DNA of 64,000 bases, from assembly GCA_963714255.1 (NCBI GenBank), contig CAVQNU010000016.1, positions 124,001 to 188,000 on the forward strand. The letters are read 5' to 3'. Below, one piece after another: positions 8,040 to 17,434 of this stretch. The notes beneath the pieces were generated by a model that had not been told where the DNA came from, ran no database searches, and was given only the letters and a program-made list of their open reading frames with translations. The stretch is from Rhodovastum sp963714255. Its GTDB lineage: Bacteria > Pseudomonadota > Alphaproteobacteria > Acetobacterales > Acetobacteraceae. Each line of letters begins with the position of its first letter. Position 1 is the first letter of the stretch. Made by a program: the position numbers and the translations under genes.

Positions 8040-9548
8040 GTGGAGCCGGGCCTGCGCGCCTGCGTGCTGGAAGGCCGGTTCTTCGGCGCAAGGCACCAGG
8101 CAGCGGCTGCCCGACTGGCGGAGTTCCTATACGGTACACGCGACCTACCGTCGGCGCTGACGGCTTGGTTCGGTGCGGATCTCGTGGGATTGCTGGGCGA
8201 CGGGCGCGATCGGTTGCGGGCCGCGCTCGATCGCGACATTGCCGGCATCGACCGGTTGCTGGCCGACCAGACCGATGCCGTGCTGCACGCGCGCCGGCTG
8301 CAGGAGCTGGAGGGGCGGTGGCGCGGGCTGGACTGGCTGGTCGGCGGCATCGAACCCGGCCGCCGGGTCAAGACGCGGGTGCTCTCGGTCACTTGGGCCG
8401 AGATTTGCCGCGACCTGGAGCGGGCGCCGGAATTCGATCAGAGTGTGCTGTTCCGCCGCATCTACGAAGAGGAGTTCGGCATGGCCGGCGGCGAGCCGTT
8501 CGGCCTGCTGGTGATCGACCACGCCGTGCGCCACCGTTCGGCCCAGGGCGCGCCGACCGACGATGTGGGCGCGCTTGGCCAGATCTCGGCGGTGGCGGCG
8601 GCGGCGTTCACCCCGGTCGTGCTGGCGCTGCATCCCGCCGTGCTGGACGTGGAACGGTTCAGCGACCTCGAGACGGTGCAGGATATCGCCTCGGCGCTGC
8701 GCAGCAGCGACCACATGCGCTGGCGCAGCCTGGCCGGCCGGGCGGATATGCGCTTTGTCGCGGTCACCCTGCCGCGGCTGCTCGCCCGCCATCCATGGAC
8801 GGACGATCCCGGCCGGACTGACGGATTCCGCTATCGCGAATACGCCCCCGACGTGGACAGCCGCGTCTGGATGAGTGCCGCCTATGGCTTCGCCGCCGCG
8901 GCGGTGCGCGCCTTCGCCAATCATGGCTGGCCGGCCGATGTGCGCGGGGTGGAGATCGACCGGGTCGGCGGCGGTCTGGTGACCGGGCTTGCCCCGGAAC
9001 CTTTCGCCAGCGGCCCGCCGGACGCATGGCCGCGCACGGCGATCGAGTTCCGGCTGAGCGACCGGCAGGAACGCGCGCTGGTGGAAATCGGCTTGATGCC
9101 GGTCGCGGCCCTGCCGTTCGGGCCGGACATGGTCTTCGGCGCCGTGCGCAGCATGCAGGCGCCGGCGAATTACACCGGCGCCACGGCGGACGTCGCGGCG
9201 GCCAATGCGCGGCTCTCCGCGCAGGTCAATTCCATCCTGTGCGCGTCGCGCTTCGCCCATTTGCTCAAGGTGATGGGACGCGACATGGTCGGATCGTTCC
9301 AGACCGCCGATGAGATCGAGCGGCGGCTGAAGACCTGGCTGCAGGGCTATGTGAACACGAACATCGCCAGCACCGGCGACTCGCGCGCCCGCTTCCCGCT
9401 GGTCGAGGGCGATGTGCAGGTGCGCGAGCTGCCCGGCAAACCTGGCACATTCACCTGCGTGATGCGGCTGCGGCCGCATTACCAGCTCGACGACGTTGCC
9501 ACCACGTTCAATCTCGTGACTGAACTCTCGGCCCCCGGCGTGCGATAA
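8040..9548 (+). CDS. Second TssC-like protein (ImpD type)
   Basis: This protein is a clear paralogue of TssC: LEGRWRGLDWLVGGIE, EFDQSVLFRRIYEEEFGMAGGEPFG, FAHLLKVMGRDMVGSFQ and FPLVEGDVQVRELPGKPGTF match TssC blocks in the same order. The N-terminus lacks TssC's Thr-rich leader and has instead CVLEGRFFGARHQAAAARLAEF. The start is uncertain; GTG at 8040 (about 502 aa) is used because earlier in-frame starts (GTG at 7929) lie inside tssC. It corresponds to ImpD of the R. leguminosarum imp locus, where impC and impD are tandem. Whether it enters the sheath, caps it or attaches it to the baseplate cannot be read from sequence. Confidence 0.9.
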   Translation: MEPGLRACVLEGRFFGARHQAAAARLAEFLYGTRDLPSALTAWFGADLVGLLGDGRDRLRAALDRDIAGIDRLLADQTDAVLHARRLQELEGRWRGLDWLVGGIEPGRRVKTRVLSVTWAEICRDLERAPEFDQSVLFRRIYEEEFGMAGGEPFGLLVIDHAVRHRSAQGAPTDDVGALGQISAVAAAAFTPVVLALHPAVLDVERFSDLETVQDIASALRSSDHMRWRSLAGRADMRFVAVTLPRLLARHPWTDDPGRTDGFRYREYAPDVDSRVWMSAAYGFAAAAVRAFANHGWPADVRGVEIDRVGGGLVTGLAPEPFASGPPDAWPRTAIEFRLSDRQERALVEIGLMPVAALPFGPDMVFGAVRSMQAPANYTGATADVAAANARLSAQVNSILCASRFAHLLKVMGRDMVGSFQTADEIERRLKTWLQGYVNTNIASTGDSRARFPLVEGDVQVRELPGKPGTFTCVMRLRPHYQLDDVATTFNLVTELSAPGVR

Positions 9549-9632
9549 TGGACGGTGCGGGAACGATGCGGCGAACCCGGCTATTGCGAACGGCGCCGGC
9601 GGCACGTTGACGAGCCCCGATCAGGAGGACCG

Positions 9633-10475
9633 ATGCAAACGACACCGATGCAAGCCTCTGGGCAAAGCGAGGCCGGCCGCCTGTTTCGCGAAGGCAGGCT
9701 TGCCGGCGCCGTGACCGCCGCGAATGAGGCGGTGCGCAAGGCGCCGGCCGATCTCGGCGCGCGGCTGCTGCTGGCGGAACTGCTGCTGTTCTCGTCCAAC
9801 CTGGCGCGGGCGGACGTCATTTTAGATGCGTGCAGCGAGCTCGATCCCGGTGCCGCGGTGGTCGTGGCCGAGTTCCGCCAGCTCGTGCGCGGCGAGGTGG
9901 CGCGCCAGCAACTGTTCCGCGAGGGAAGGGTGCCGGAATTCCTCGGCGCGCCGACCACGGCGCAGCGCGCGGCGCTGGCGGCGATCGTGGCGCTGCGCGA
10001 CGGCGATGCCGCCGAGGCCGGGCGGTGGGCGGAGGAGGCCGAGGCGGCACGGGTCCACCCGTCCGGCACGACCGATACCGGCGCGTTCGATGATCTGCGC
10101 GACGCCGACGATCTGCTGGCGCCGAGCTTCGAGGCGATCACCACCACGGGCAAATATTTCTGGATCCCGGCCGAGCGGGTCACCGACATCGTGTTCCATC
10201 CCGCCCGCCGGCCGCGCGACCTGTACTGGCGGCGGGCGACGATGCAGGTGGCCGACGGTCCGGACGGCGACGTGTACATCCCGGCGATCTATCCGCCGGA
10301 GGCCATCCCGCCAGGGCTGCTGACCGACGCGCTGCGGCTGGGCCGGGCGACCGACTGGTTGCAATCGGGCGATGCCGGGCCGACGCGCGGCATCGGCGCG
10401 GTGACGCTGCTGGTGGGCGAGGCGGCGCTGACGCTGCTGGACATGACCACGATCCGCTTCAACAGGGCGCCGTGA
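9633..10475 (+). CDS. tagJ: TagJ (ImpE), T6SS accessory protein
   Basis: The 280-aa protein has the TagJ/ImpE layout: an N-terminal helical tetratricopeptide-like half (AGRLFREGRLAGAVTAANEA, then ARLLLAELLLFSSNLARAD) and a C-terminal half with the YFWIPAERVTDIVFHPARRP block and RRATMQVADGPDGDVYIPA. Known TagJ proteins bind the sheath subunit TssB and may tune ClpV recruitment. The ATG at 9633 has a perfect AGGAGG four bases upstream, so this start is secure. The 84 bases between impD and tagJ hold no other gene. Its stop overlaps the GTG of tssE. Confidence 0.94.
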   Translation: MQTTPMQASGQSEAGRLFREGRLAGAVTAANEAVRKAPADLGARLLLAELLLFSSNLARADVILDACSELDPGAAVVVAEFRQLVRGEVARQQLFREGRVPEFLGAPTTAQRAALAAIVALRDGDAAEAGRWAEEAEAARVHPSGTTDTGAFDDLRDADDLLAPSFEAITTTGKYFWIPAERVTDIVFHPARRPRDLYWRRATMQVADGPDGDVYIPAIYPPEAIPPGLLTDALRLGRATDWLQSGDAGPTRGIGAVTLLVGEAALTLLDMTTIRFNRAP

Positions 10476-10993
10476 GCGATCGTGGCGCCCGCGACGACGG
10501 CAGCTTGCGGGGCGTGCGCGCGCGCCCGCAACTGCCCTTGCTCGACCGCCTTATCGATGCGGAACCGGGTGCGCCCGCCGACCGGCCGCTTTCGGCCTCG
10601 GCCGCGATGGCGGCGCTGCGGTCGAGCATTCGCAACGACCTGGAGGCGCTGCTGAACACGCGGCGGCGCTGGCGCTCGTGGGACCCCGCGCTGGCCGAGC
10701 TGAAGGTTTCGCCGGTCGGCTTCGGGCTGCCCGATTTCGCCGGCGGCGCCTTCAATGATTTGCGCCGGCGCGAGGAGCTGCGCCAGGAGGTGGAAGCCTG
10801 CATCCGCCGTTTCGAGCCCCGTTTCACCAGCGTCACCGTGATCCTGATCGACACCGCCGACCGGCTGAGTGCCACGCTGCGGTTGCGCATCGAGGCGCTG
10901 CTCTATGCCGAGCCGGCGCCGGAGCCGGTCACCTTCGACACGCTGGTCGACCCGGTGACCACCGACTTCACCGTGCTCTCCAGCGAGGCCTGA
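10472..10993 (+). CDS. tssE: TssE, T6SS baseplate subunit (gp25-like)
   Basis: TssE is the gp25-like wedge protein of the T6SS baseplate. The GTG at 10472 overlaps the tagJ stop (GTGA), a typical coupling arrangement, and gives 173 aa. The N-terminus has LLDRLIDAEPG; the core has SSIRNDLEALLNTRRR, the signature region of the gp25/lysozyme-like fold, followed by GLPDF and a C-terminal RRFEPRFTSVTVILID strand-rich end. tssF begins five bases downstream. Confidence 0.94.
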   Translation: MSDRGARDDGSLRGVRARPQLPLLDRLIDAEPGAPADRPLSASAAMAALRSSIRNDLEALLNTRRRWRSWDPALAELKVSPVGFGLPDFAGGAFNDLRRREELRQEVEACIRRFEPRFTSVTVILIDTADRLSATLRLRIEALLYAEPAPEPVTFDTLVDPVTTDFTVLSSEA

Positions 10994-10997
10994 GCCG

Positions 10998-12824
10998 ATG
11001 TCGGACGCCCTGCTCGCCCATTACAACCGCGAACTCGAGGCGCTGCGCCGGCTGGAGACCGAATACGCCGAAACAAATCCGAAAATCGCCGCCCGGTTGC
11101 GGCTGAGCAAGGATGCGGTCGACGATCCGCATGTCGCCCGGTTGCTGGAGGGCGTGGCGTTCCTCGGCGCGCGGGTGCAGCACCGGCTGGACGACGAGTT
11201 CCCCGAACTGACCGATGCGCTGCTCTCGGTGCTTTATCCGCATTATCTGGCGCCGCTGCCCTCGGTGGCGATCACCCGGTTCGCTGCCGACCCGGCGATG
11301 CAAGGGCCTGCGCATCTGCCGGCCGGGCTGGCGCTGGAGACCGAACCCGTGCGCGGCGAGACCTGCCAGTTCCGCACCGCCTATCCGCTGACCCTCTGGC
11401 CGGTCGACATCGAGGCCGTCCGGCTGTCGGGCATGCCGCTGCCGGCCCCGCCCAACCCGGCCGCCGAGAGCGCCTCCGCCTGCCTGCGCATCAGCCTGCG
11501 CTGCGCCAAAGAGCAGATGAGTTTCACCCAGCTCGGCCTCGACCGCCTGCGCTTCTTCCTCGCCGGCGACCAGGGGCCGCAGTTGCTGGAACTGCTGATG
11601 GCCCATGCCGTCTCGGTGGCGCTGGCCGACGATCCCGCCGACCCCAGGCCGGTGATCCTGCCGCCCTCGGTGCTGCTTCCGGTCGGTTTCGCGCCGGAGG
11701 AGGCGTTGCTGCCCTGGCCGGCCCGCTCGTTTTCGGGGTTCCGCCTGCTCAGCGAATATTTCGCGGCGCGGGAGAAATTCCTGTTCATCGACATCACCCG
11801 GCTGGACGCCAAGACATTGGTCGCGGCGGGCAACCGGATGGAGATTTTCATCTATCTCGACCGGATGGTGCCGGAGCTGGAGCGGCTGCTGCACGCCGGC
11901 AGCCTGGCGCTCGGCTGCACCCCGATCGTCAATCTGTTCGCGCAGCGCTGCGAGCCGATTCCGCTGGATCATACCAGTATCGAATACCGCATCGTGCCGG
12001 ACGCCCGCCGCCCCGCCGGCATGGAGGTCTGGTCGGTCGAGCGGGTGCGGGAGAGCCGGCCGGATGGCGGGTTCCGGGCCTGGGAGCCGTTCCACCGGCT
12101 GACGCACAATACCTCGCGGGATGCCGAGGACGGCGCGCCCGCTGGATTCTATGGCACCACCCGCCGGCCATCGGCGCGGCGGATCGGCGGCACCGAAATG
12201 TTTCTTTTGCCCCACGATCCGGCGTTCGAACCCGCCCGCGAGGGCAGCGCCGTGCTGTCGGTCGATGCGCTGTGCTGCAACCGCGATGTGCCCGCTTCGC
12301 TGCCGTTCGGCGGCGGGCGGCCGGCGCTGCGGCTGGTGGAGGGCGCCGCCGTGGTCACCGGCCTGTCCTGCCTCACCGCGCCGACGCCGACCCGCCGGCT
12401 GCCGCTGCAGGAGCGCGGCTACTGGCGGCTGATATCGCATCTTTCGCTCGGTCATCTCAGCGTCGTCGGCGGCCCGGCGGCGGCGGAGGCTCTGCAGGAA
12501 GTCCTGCGCCTGTATGATTGCCGCGAGACCGCGGAGTCGCGCGCCTCCATCCGCGCTTTGCTGAGCGTGACCTCCAGCCCCGGCACGGCGCGGGTGCCGG
12601 CGGCGCGGGCGGGCGGGTTCTGCCGCGGCCTGGATGTGTGCCTGACCTTCGACGAACAGGTCTGGACCACCAACGGCCTGTATGTGCTGGCCTCGGTGCT
12701 GGACCGGTTCCTCGCCCTGCATGCCACGGTGAACGCATTCGTCCGCACCCGGGCGACGCTGCGCGGACGCGCCGGCACGGCGGCGAGCTGGCCCGCGCGC
12801 GCGGGCGGCCAGACGCTGCTGTGA
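10998..12824 (+). CDS. tssF: TssF, T6SS baseplate subunit (VasA/ImpG)
   Basis: This is a full-length TssF (608 aa). The N-terminal block LLAHYNRELEALRRLETEYAE and HVARLLEGVAFLGARVQHRL are diagnostic, as are TDALLSVLYPHYLAPLPS and the later FNLFAQRCEPIPLDHT-like segment (here VNLFAQRCEPIPLDHTSIEY). TssF forms the baseplate wedge with TssG, TssE and TssK. The start at 10998 follows tssE by five bases, and the stop overlaps the GTG of tssG, which fits the obligate TssF-TssG partnership. Confidence 0.96.
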   Translation: MSDALLAHYNRELEALRRLETEYAETNPKIAARLRLSKDAVDDPHVARLLEGVAFLGARVQHRLDDEFPELTDALLSVLYPHYLAPLPSVAITRFAADPAMQGPAHLPAGLALETEPVRGETCQFRTAYPLTLWPVDIEAVRLSGMPLPAPPNPAAESASACLRISLRCAKEQMSFTQLGLDRLRFFLAGDQGPQLLELLMAHAVSVALADDPADPRPVILPPSVLLPVGFAPEEALLPWPARSFSGFRLLSEYFAAREKFLFIDITRLDAKTLVAAGNRMEIFIYLDRMVPELERLLHAGSLALGCTPIVNLFAQRCEPIPLDHTSIEYRIVPDARRPAGMEVWSVERVRESRPDGGFRAWEPFHRLTHNTSRDAEDGAPAGFYGTTRRPSARRIGGTEMFLLPHDPAFEPAREGSAVLSVDALCCNRDVPASLPFGGGRPALRLVEGAAVVTGLSCLTAPTPTRRLPLQERGYWRLISHLSLGHLSVVGGPAAAEALQEVLRLYDCRETAESRASIRALLSVTSSPGTARVPAARAGGFCRGLDVCLTFDEQVWTTNGLYVLASVLDRFLALHATVNAFVRTRATLRGRAGTAASWPARAGGQTLL

Positions 12825-13900
12825 TCCCCGGTCCGGCTTTGCCCGGGGCGCGCACGGGGCGGGCTGCCAGCCCGCTCGCCCGGCTGCTGGCGGAGCCGCG
12901 ACGGTTCACCTTCGACGCCGCGGTGCGCGTGCTGTCGTTCCATCGCCGCCAGGCCGATCCTGCCCAGGCGGCGCGGTACGCGAGTGCCGTCGGGCTTGCC
13001 TTCCCGGGCGCCGAAGTGACGGACATCCAGGATGCCGGCGCCTCGGCGCCGCCGCTGGTCACCGTCGGGCTGACCGGCCTGACCGGGCCATCCGGGGTGC
13101 TGCCGCGGCATTACAGCGACGCGGTGGTGGCCACCCAGCGCGGCGGGTCGCGCGCCTTGTCCGGTTTCCTCGCTTTGCTGTCCGAGCGCATGATCGCTGC
13201 CTTCGCCGCGGCGGGCGCGAAATACCGGCCGCACCGGGCGGCCGATACCAGCGTGCTTTCCGCCACGCGCACGGCTGACGGTGATCCGGTGGCGGCGGTG
13301 CTGCTGGCCCTGACCGGCTACGGCATCGCCAGGTTGGCCGGGCGGCTGCCGGCCGGGGCGGCACCGCTGCGCCACTATGCCGGGCTGTTCGCCGCCCATC
13401 CGCGCTCGGCCGACCGGCTGGAAGCGCTCGCCTCGGATTGGCTCGGCCGGCCGGTCCGGGTGCGGCAATTTGCCGGCGCCTGGCTCGCCGTTCCGCCGGA
13501 CCAGCGCACGCGCATGCCGGTGGGCATTACCCCCGGCGCGTTCACCCAGCTCGGCCACGACGCGGCGGCCGGCGTGCGCGCCTGGGACCAGCAGGCGCGG
13601 ATCATGCTGCTGATCGGCCCGCTCGATCTGCCGTCGTTCGAACGCCTGCTGCCGGACCGGCCGGCGCTGGTGGCGCTGGTGGCGCTGGTCCGTTCCTATG
13701 TGGGCTTCGAGATCGGTTTCGCCGTCAACCTGGTGCTCGGCCGCGATTGCGTGCCGGCGCTGGCGCTGCGGGGCGATGCCGATCCGCCGCCAAGGCTGGG
13801 CTGGAACACCTGGCTGCCGCTGGCGCCCGGAGGGGTGCGGCGGGCGGATGTCACGGACGCGGTGTTCGAGGCCGAAATCGTGGAAGGACAGGCGTCGTGA
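12821..13900 (+). CDS. tssG: TssG, T6SS baseplate subunit (VasB/ImpH)
   Basis: The GTG at 12821 overlaps the tssF stop and gives a 359-aa protein; the longer upstream frame is a shadow of tssF. TssG features are ARLLAEPRRFTFDAAVRVLSF near the N-terminus, then GLTGPSGVLPRHYSDAVV and LSGFLALLSERMIAAF, and the C-terminal NLVLGRDCVPALALRG with LGWNTWL. The stop overlaps the GTG of the following methyltransferase, so that gene is translationally coupled to baseplate genes. Confidence 0.95.
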   Translation: MIPGPALPGARTGRAASPLARLLAEPRRFTFDAAVRVLSFHRRQADPAQAARYASAVGLAFPGAEVTDIQDAGASAPPLVTVGLTGLTGPSGVLPRHYSDAVVATQRGGSRALSGFLALLSERMIAAFAAAGAKYRPHRAADTSVLSATRTADGDPVAAVLLALTGYGIARLAGRLPAGAAPLRHYAGLFAAHPRSADRLEALASDWLGRPVRVRQFAGAWLAVPPDQRTRMPVGITPGAFTQLGHDAAAGVRAWDQQARIMLLIGPLDLPSFERLLPDRPALVALVALVRSYVGFEIGFAVNLVLGRDCVPALALRGDADPPPRLGWNTWLPLAPGGVRRADVTDAVFEAEIVEGQAS

Positions 13901-15402
13901 CCAGTTGGAGCGGCGGCTATGTCGCCGACATCGCCTATATCGAAGGTGTCTACAGCCAGCAGTCGCCGGCGCGCATGGTGCTGGCGTGCCTGATCGGCAA
14001 CGTCGCCGCCGACCTGCCCGGCCCCGACGATCCCGCGCATTATCTCGAACTCGGCTGTGGCCGGGGCATGGGGGCGCTGTTGATCGCGGCGTCCAACCCG
14101 GCCTGGCGGGTCACCGCGATCGACTACAACCCGGCGCATATCGCCATCGCAAGCGCCCTCGCGCGCGCGGCCGGCCTGAGCAACATCGACTTCCTCGAAG
14201 CCGACCTCGCCACGCTGGCGGGCAGTGACGCGGCGCGGTGCATCCCGCAGGCTGATTTCGTCAGCCTGCACGGGGTGTGGTCCTGGGTGGGGCGGGAGGT
14301 GCGCGCCGGCATCGTGCGGCTGCTGGACGGCAAAACCTGTCCGGGCGGGGTGGTGCATGTGAGTTACAACGCCCTGCCGGCCTGGCAGGGGGCGCTTGGC
14401 TTGCAGCGGGTGATTTACGAAACCGGCATCCGCACCATCGGCCGCAGCGACCGCCAGGCCGCCGCCGGCCTCGCGCTGGCGCGCGACATCAAGGAAGCCG
14501 GCGGACATTTCCTGAGCGAGAGCGGGCTGGCGCGCGACCTGCTGGCGCGGACCGACGAGATGTCGCCGGAATACGTTTCGCACGAATACATGAACCGGTA
14601 TTGGGCACCGGAATTTCATGCCGATGTCGCGGCGGCGATGGGGCAGGCCAAGCTCGACTGGGTTGCCTCGGCCAACCCGCTGGAGAATTTCCCCGAGCTG
14701 ATGCTCACCGAGGGCCAGCGCAGCCTGCTCGAGCGTTTCGATGATCCGATCATGCGCGAGCTGATCAAGGACATGTGCCTGCCGCGGCATCTTCGCCACG
14801 ACGTGTATGTGCGCGGCGCGCGGCGGATTTCCAACGCCGGGCGCGACGGCGCGATCGGGCAGATGACGATTGCCCCGCTGGTGACCCCGGCGGAGCTGCA
14901 GACCAAACTCCAGGTGCCGGCCGGGCTGGCCGAAATGAGCGAGACGCTGCAGGACATGATGGCCGCCGCGCTGCAGGGGCCCGGCACGATCGCGGGCTTG
15001 CTCGCGCGCGCGCCTGGGCGCAGCAGCCCGGCGGAACTGGCGGGGGTGCTGATCGGCACGCAGCAAGCCCAGATCGTGGTGCGCCCGGGAGCAGCCCAGC
15101 CCGTTTCGGCCGATCGCCTCAACCGCGTCCTCGGCGCGCGGGTGCGCTCGCTGGCGGAGCCGGTGGTGTCTGCCGGGCTTGCGTCGGGGCAACTCGGCAC
15201 CGGGCTGATGGCGGCGCGGCTGCTGCAGTTCATCGCCGGCCGCCTGCTCGACGGCGAACGCGAAGATGCCGCCGAGGCGTGGATCGAAACCCTGAGCGCC
15301 GATCTTCCGCCGGACAATCACGAAACTTTGCGCTCGATGATACGCGCGGCGATCGAGCAGCGGGTTCCGCTCATGCGCCGGTTTGGGATTGTGCCGCCGT
15401 GA
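13897..15402 (+). CDS. SAM-dependent methyltransferase with C-terminal regulatory domain, inside the T6SS operon
   Basis: The GTG at 13897 overlaps the tssG stop; the 501-aa product begins VTSWSGGYVADIAYIEGVYS. A class I methyltransferase fold follows, with SAM-binding motif I YLELGCGRGMGALL (about residue 50) and acidic motif II VTAIDYNPAHI. The middle and C-terminal part (about 220-430: SHEYMNRYWAPEFHADV, FPELMLTEGQRSLLERFDD, LIKDMCLPRHLRHDVYVRG) matches what I know as the methyltransferase regulatory domain (MethyTransf_Reg type). The substrate is unknown. The overlap with tssG and position before vgrG suggest it modifies a T6SS component or effector, but this is inference. Confidence 0.85.
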   Translation: MTSWSGGYVADIAYIEGVYSQQSPARMVLACLIGNVAADLPGPDDPAHYLELGCGRGMGALLIAASNPAWRVTAIDYNPAHIAIASALARAAGLSNIDFLEADLATLAGSDAARCIPQADFVSLHGVWSWVGREVRAGIVRLLDGKTCPGGVVHVSYNALPAWQGALGLQRVIYETGIRTIGRSDRQAAAGLALARDIKEAGGHFLSESGLARDLLARTDEMSPEYVSHEYMNRYWAPEFHADVAAAMGQAKLDWVASANPLENFPELMLTEGQRSLLERFDDPIMRELIKDMCLPRHLRHDVYVRGARRISNAGRDGAIGQMTIAPLVTPAELQTKLQVPAGLAEMSETLQDMMAAALQGPGTIAGLLARAPGRSSPAELAGVLIGTQQAQIVVRPGAAQPVSADRLNRVLGARVRSLAEPVVSAGLASGQLGTGLMAARLLQFIAGRLLDGEREDAAEAWIETLSADLPPDNHETLRSMIRAAIEQRVPLMRRFGIVPP

Positions 15403-15415
15403 TGGGGCAAATGCA

Positions 15416-15520
15416 GGAAGCAAGGCCAGGGCTCTGCCCTGGACCCCGCCACTTAAGGAATGGGTTCCAAGGGCCTCCCGGCCCTTGGCGGGTCCAGGGC
15501 AGAGCCCTGGCCTTCCTTCC
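15416..15520. repeat. Dispersed palindromic repeat, copy 3 (paired)
   Basis: The inverted pair of GGCCAGGGCTCTGCCCTGG cores is separated by GACCCCGCCACTTAAGGAATG and GGTTCCAAGGGCC. It fills most of the 145-base gap between the methyltransferase stop and the vgrG start, both on the plus strand, and may attenuate transcription into vgrG. Confidence 0.88.
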
Positions 15521-15547
15521 AACCCACGAAGGGCAGCGAAGCGTCTG

Positions 15548-17434
15548 ATGCCGCAAGACACAAAAACATTGCTGTGGCTCACCGGCCCGGCCGCGAGCGG
15601 CCTGGTTCCGGTTCGTCTTGTCGCCACCGAGACGATCAGCGCGCTGTTCCGGTTCGAAGTCGAAGCCGTCGGGCCCAACGCGGTCGACCCCGTTTCGGTG
15701 CTCAATCAGCCGGTTTGCGTGCACCTCACCCATGGGAACACGCCGACGCGGTATTTTCACGGCATCGTCGCCGAGTTCGGCCCGACCGGAGAGGGGGCGC
15801 CGGAAGGCAGGTACTACCGGTTCGTGCTGGTGCCGCAACTCGCGGAGACCGACCTGGAGGCCGACTGCCGGCTGTTCTTCAAGAAAACCGCCGAGGACAT
15901 CCTCAAGATCCTGTTCAGCGAGGCCGGCGTGACCGCGGTGACGTTCCGCCTCTACTCGCAGCCGCCGCAGCGCGACGCCACCGCGCAATACAACGAGACG
16001 ACGCTGCATTTCGCGACCCGGCTGATGGAGGAGGAAGGCTGGTTCTATTTCTTCGAGCACGCCCAGGACAAGCACACGCTGGTGGTGACCAGCGGCAATA
16101 ACGGGTTTCAGGTGATCAGCGGCGCCACGCTGCGCTTCGGGCCGGGAACCACGTCCGACATGCTGACCAACTGGCAGGTGCCGAGCGCGCTGACGCATGG
16201 CAAGATCAGCCTGCGCGACTACGACCCCGATGCGCCCGCCAAACAGTTGAAGGCGGATAAGACCACCGTGCTGAAGCATGCCGGCACCGGCATGCGCAAT
16301 GTGTTCCACTGGCCGGCGCTGACGCGCGACACGGCGGAGGTGGGGGAGCGGGCGAAGCGGCGTATGGAGGCCGCCGAGGCGGCCGTATCGCTGGTCTATG
16401 CCGAAGGCGCCATGGCCAGCCTGGTGGCCGGCGGCCGTTTCACCCTGGAGGACACGGCAGGCGGGCAGACGCCTTATGTGGTGCGCGAGATCCGCCACGT
16501 CGCGCAGGACGACGCGCTTCGTTCGGGCACCGGCGAGGCGACTTATGACAACAGTTTCACCGCCTTCCCGAACGCGGTGCCGTGGCGCCAGCCGATGGCG
16601 ACGGCGCGGCCGCGTATGGAAGGGCTGCACGCCGCGATCGTGCTCGCCCCCGCCGGCGAGGAAATCTACACCGACGAGCAGGGGCGCATCAAAGTCCGGT
16701 TCTTCTGGGACTGGCGCGCGGATGCGACCGCCGACAACAGCGCCTGGGTGCGGGTGGTGCAGCCATGGGCCGGCAACAAATGGGGCGGCCAGTTCATTCC
16801 GCGCGTCGACACCGAAGTGGCGGTCGCCTTCATGGATGCCGATCCCGACCGGCCGGTGGTGGTTGGCGGGCTCTATAACGGCACCGACAAGCCGATCTAT
16901 CCGGTGGCGGAGAAAACCAAATCCGGCTTCCGCACCCGCTCGGTCACCAAAGGCGGCACCGACGAATTCAACGAGCTGACGTTCAACGACGATAAGAACA
17001 ACGAACTCGTGTTCCTGCATGCGCAGAAGGATTTGCTGACCGAGGTCGAGCACGACCAGACCCTGCAGGTCGATCACGACCGGACGGTGACGGTCAAGGG
17101 GAAGGAAACCGCCACCATTACCGGCGACCGGACGCACCAGATCACCGAGGGCAACGACTCGCTGGAAATCAAGCAGGGCAATCGCTCGGTGGTGCTCGAC
17201 ATGGGCAACCAGTCCACCAACGCGAAGCTGGGCAGCATCACGATGGAGGCGCTGCAGTCGATCACGCTGAAGGTCGGGCAGAGTTCGCTGACCCTTACCC
17301 AGACCGGGGTGGAGGTGAAGGGCATGATGATCAGCATCGAGGGGCAGGTGCAGGTCGAGGTGAAGGGTGTGATGGTGACGGTGAACGGAAGTGCGATGCT
17401 GACGCTCAAGGGCGGCATCACCATGATCAACTGA
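15548..17434 (+). CDS. vgrG: VgrG (TssI), T6SS spike protein
   Basis: VgrG trimerises into the spike that tips the Hcp tube. The ATG at 15548 gives 628 aa; the upstream part of the frame lies within the repeat. A gp27-like base spans about residues 10-330 (ATETISALFRFEVEAV, GIVAEFGPTGE, ETTLHFATRLMEEEGWFYFFEHA), followed by the gp5 OB region (IVLAPAGEEIYTDEQGRIKVRFFWD, about 365-390) and a beta-helical needle rich in Val/Thr repeats (DQTLQVDHDRTVTVKGKETA). The protein ends within the needle with LKGGITMIN, so there is no C-terminal effector extension. The stop overlaps the next start. Confidence 0.96.
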   Translation: MPQDTKTLLWLTGPAASGLVPVRLVATETISALFRFEVEAVGPNAVDPVSVLNQPVCVHLTHGNTPTRYFHGIVAEFGPTGEGAPEGRYYRFVLVPQLAETDLEADCRLFFKKTAEDILKILFSEAGVTAVTFRLYSQPPQRDATAQYNETTLHFATRLMEEEGWFYFFEHAQDKHTLVVTSGNNGFQVISGATLRFGPGTTSDMLTNWQVPSALTHGKISLRDYDPDAPAKQLKADKTTVLKHAGTGMRNVFHWPALTRDTAEVGERAKRRMEAAEAAVSLVYAEGAMASLVAGGRFTLEDTAGGQTPYVVREIRHVAQDDALRSGTGEATYDNSFTAFPNAVPWRQPMATARPRMEGLHAAIVLAPAGEEIYTDEQGRIKVRFFWDWRADATADNSAWVRVVQPWAGNKWGGQFIPRVDTEVAVAFMDADPDRPVVVGGLYNGTDKPIYPVAEKTKSGFRTRSVTKGGTDEFNELTFNDDKNNELVFLHAQKDLLTEVEHDQTLQVDHDRTVTVKGKETATITGDRTHQITEGNDSLEIKQGNRSVVLDMGNQSTNAKLGSITMEALQSITLKVGQSSLTLTQTGVEVKGMMISIEGQVQVEVKGVMVTVNGSAMLTLKGGITMIN

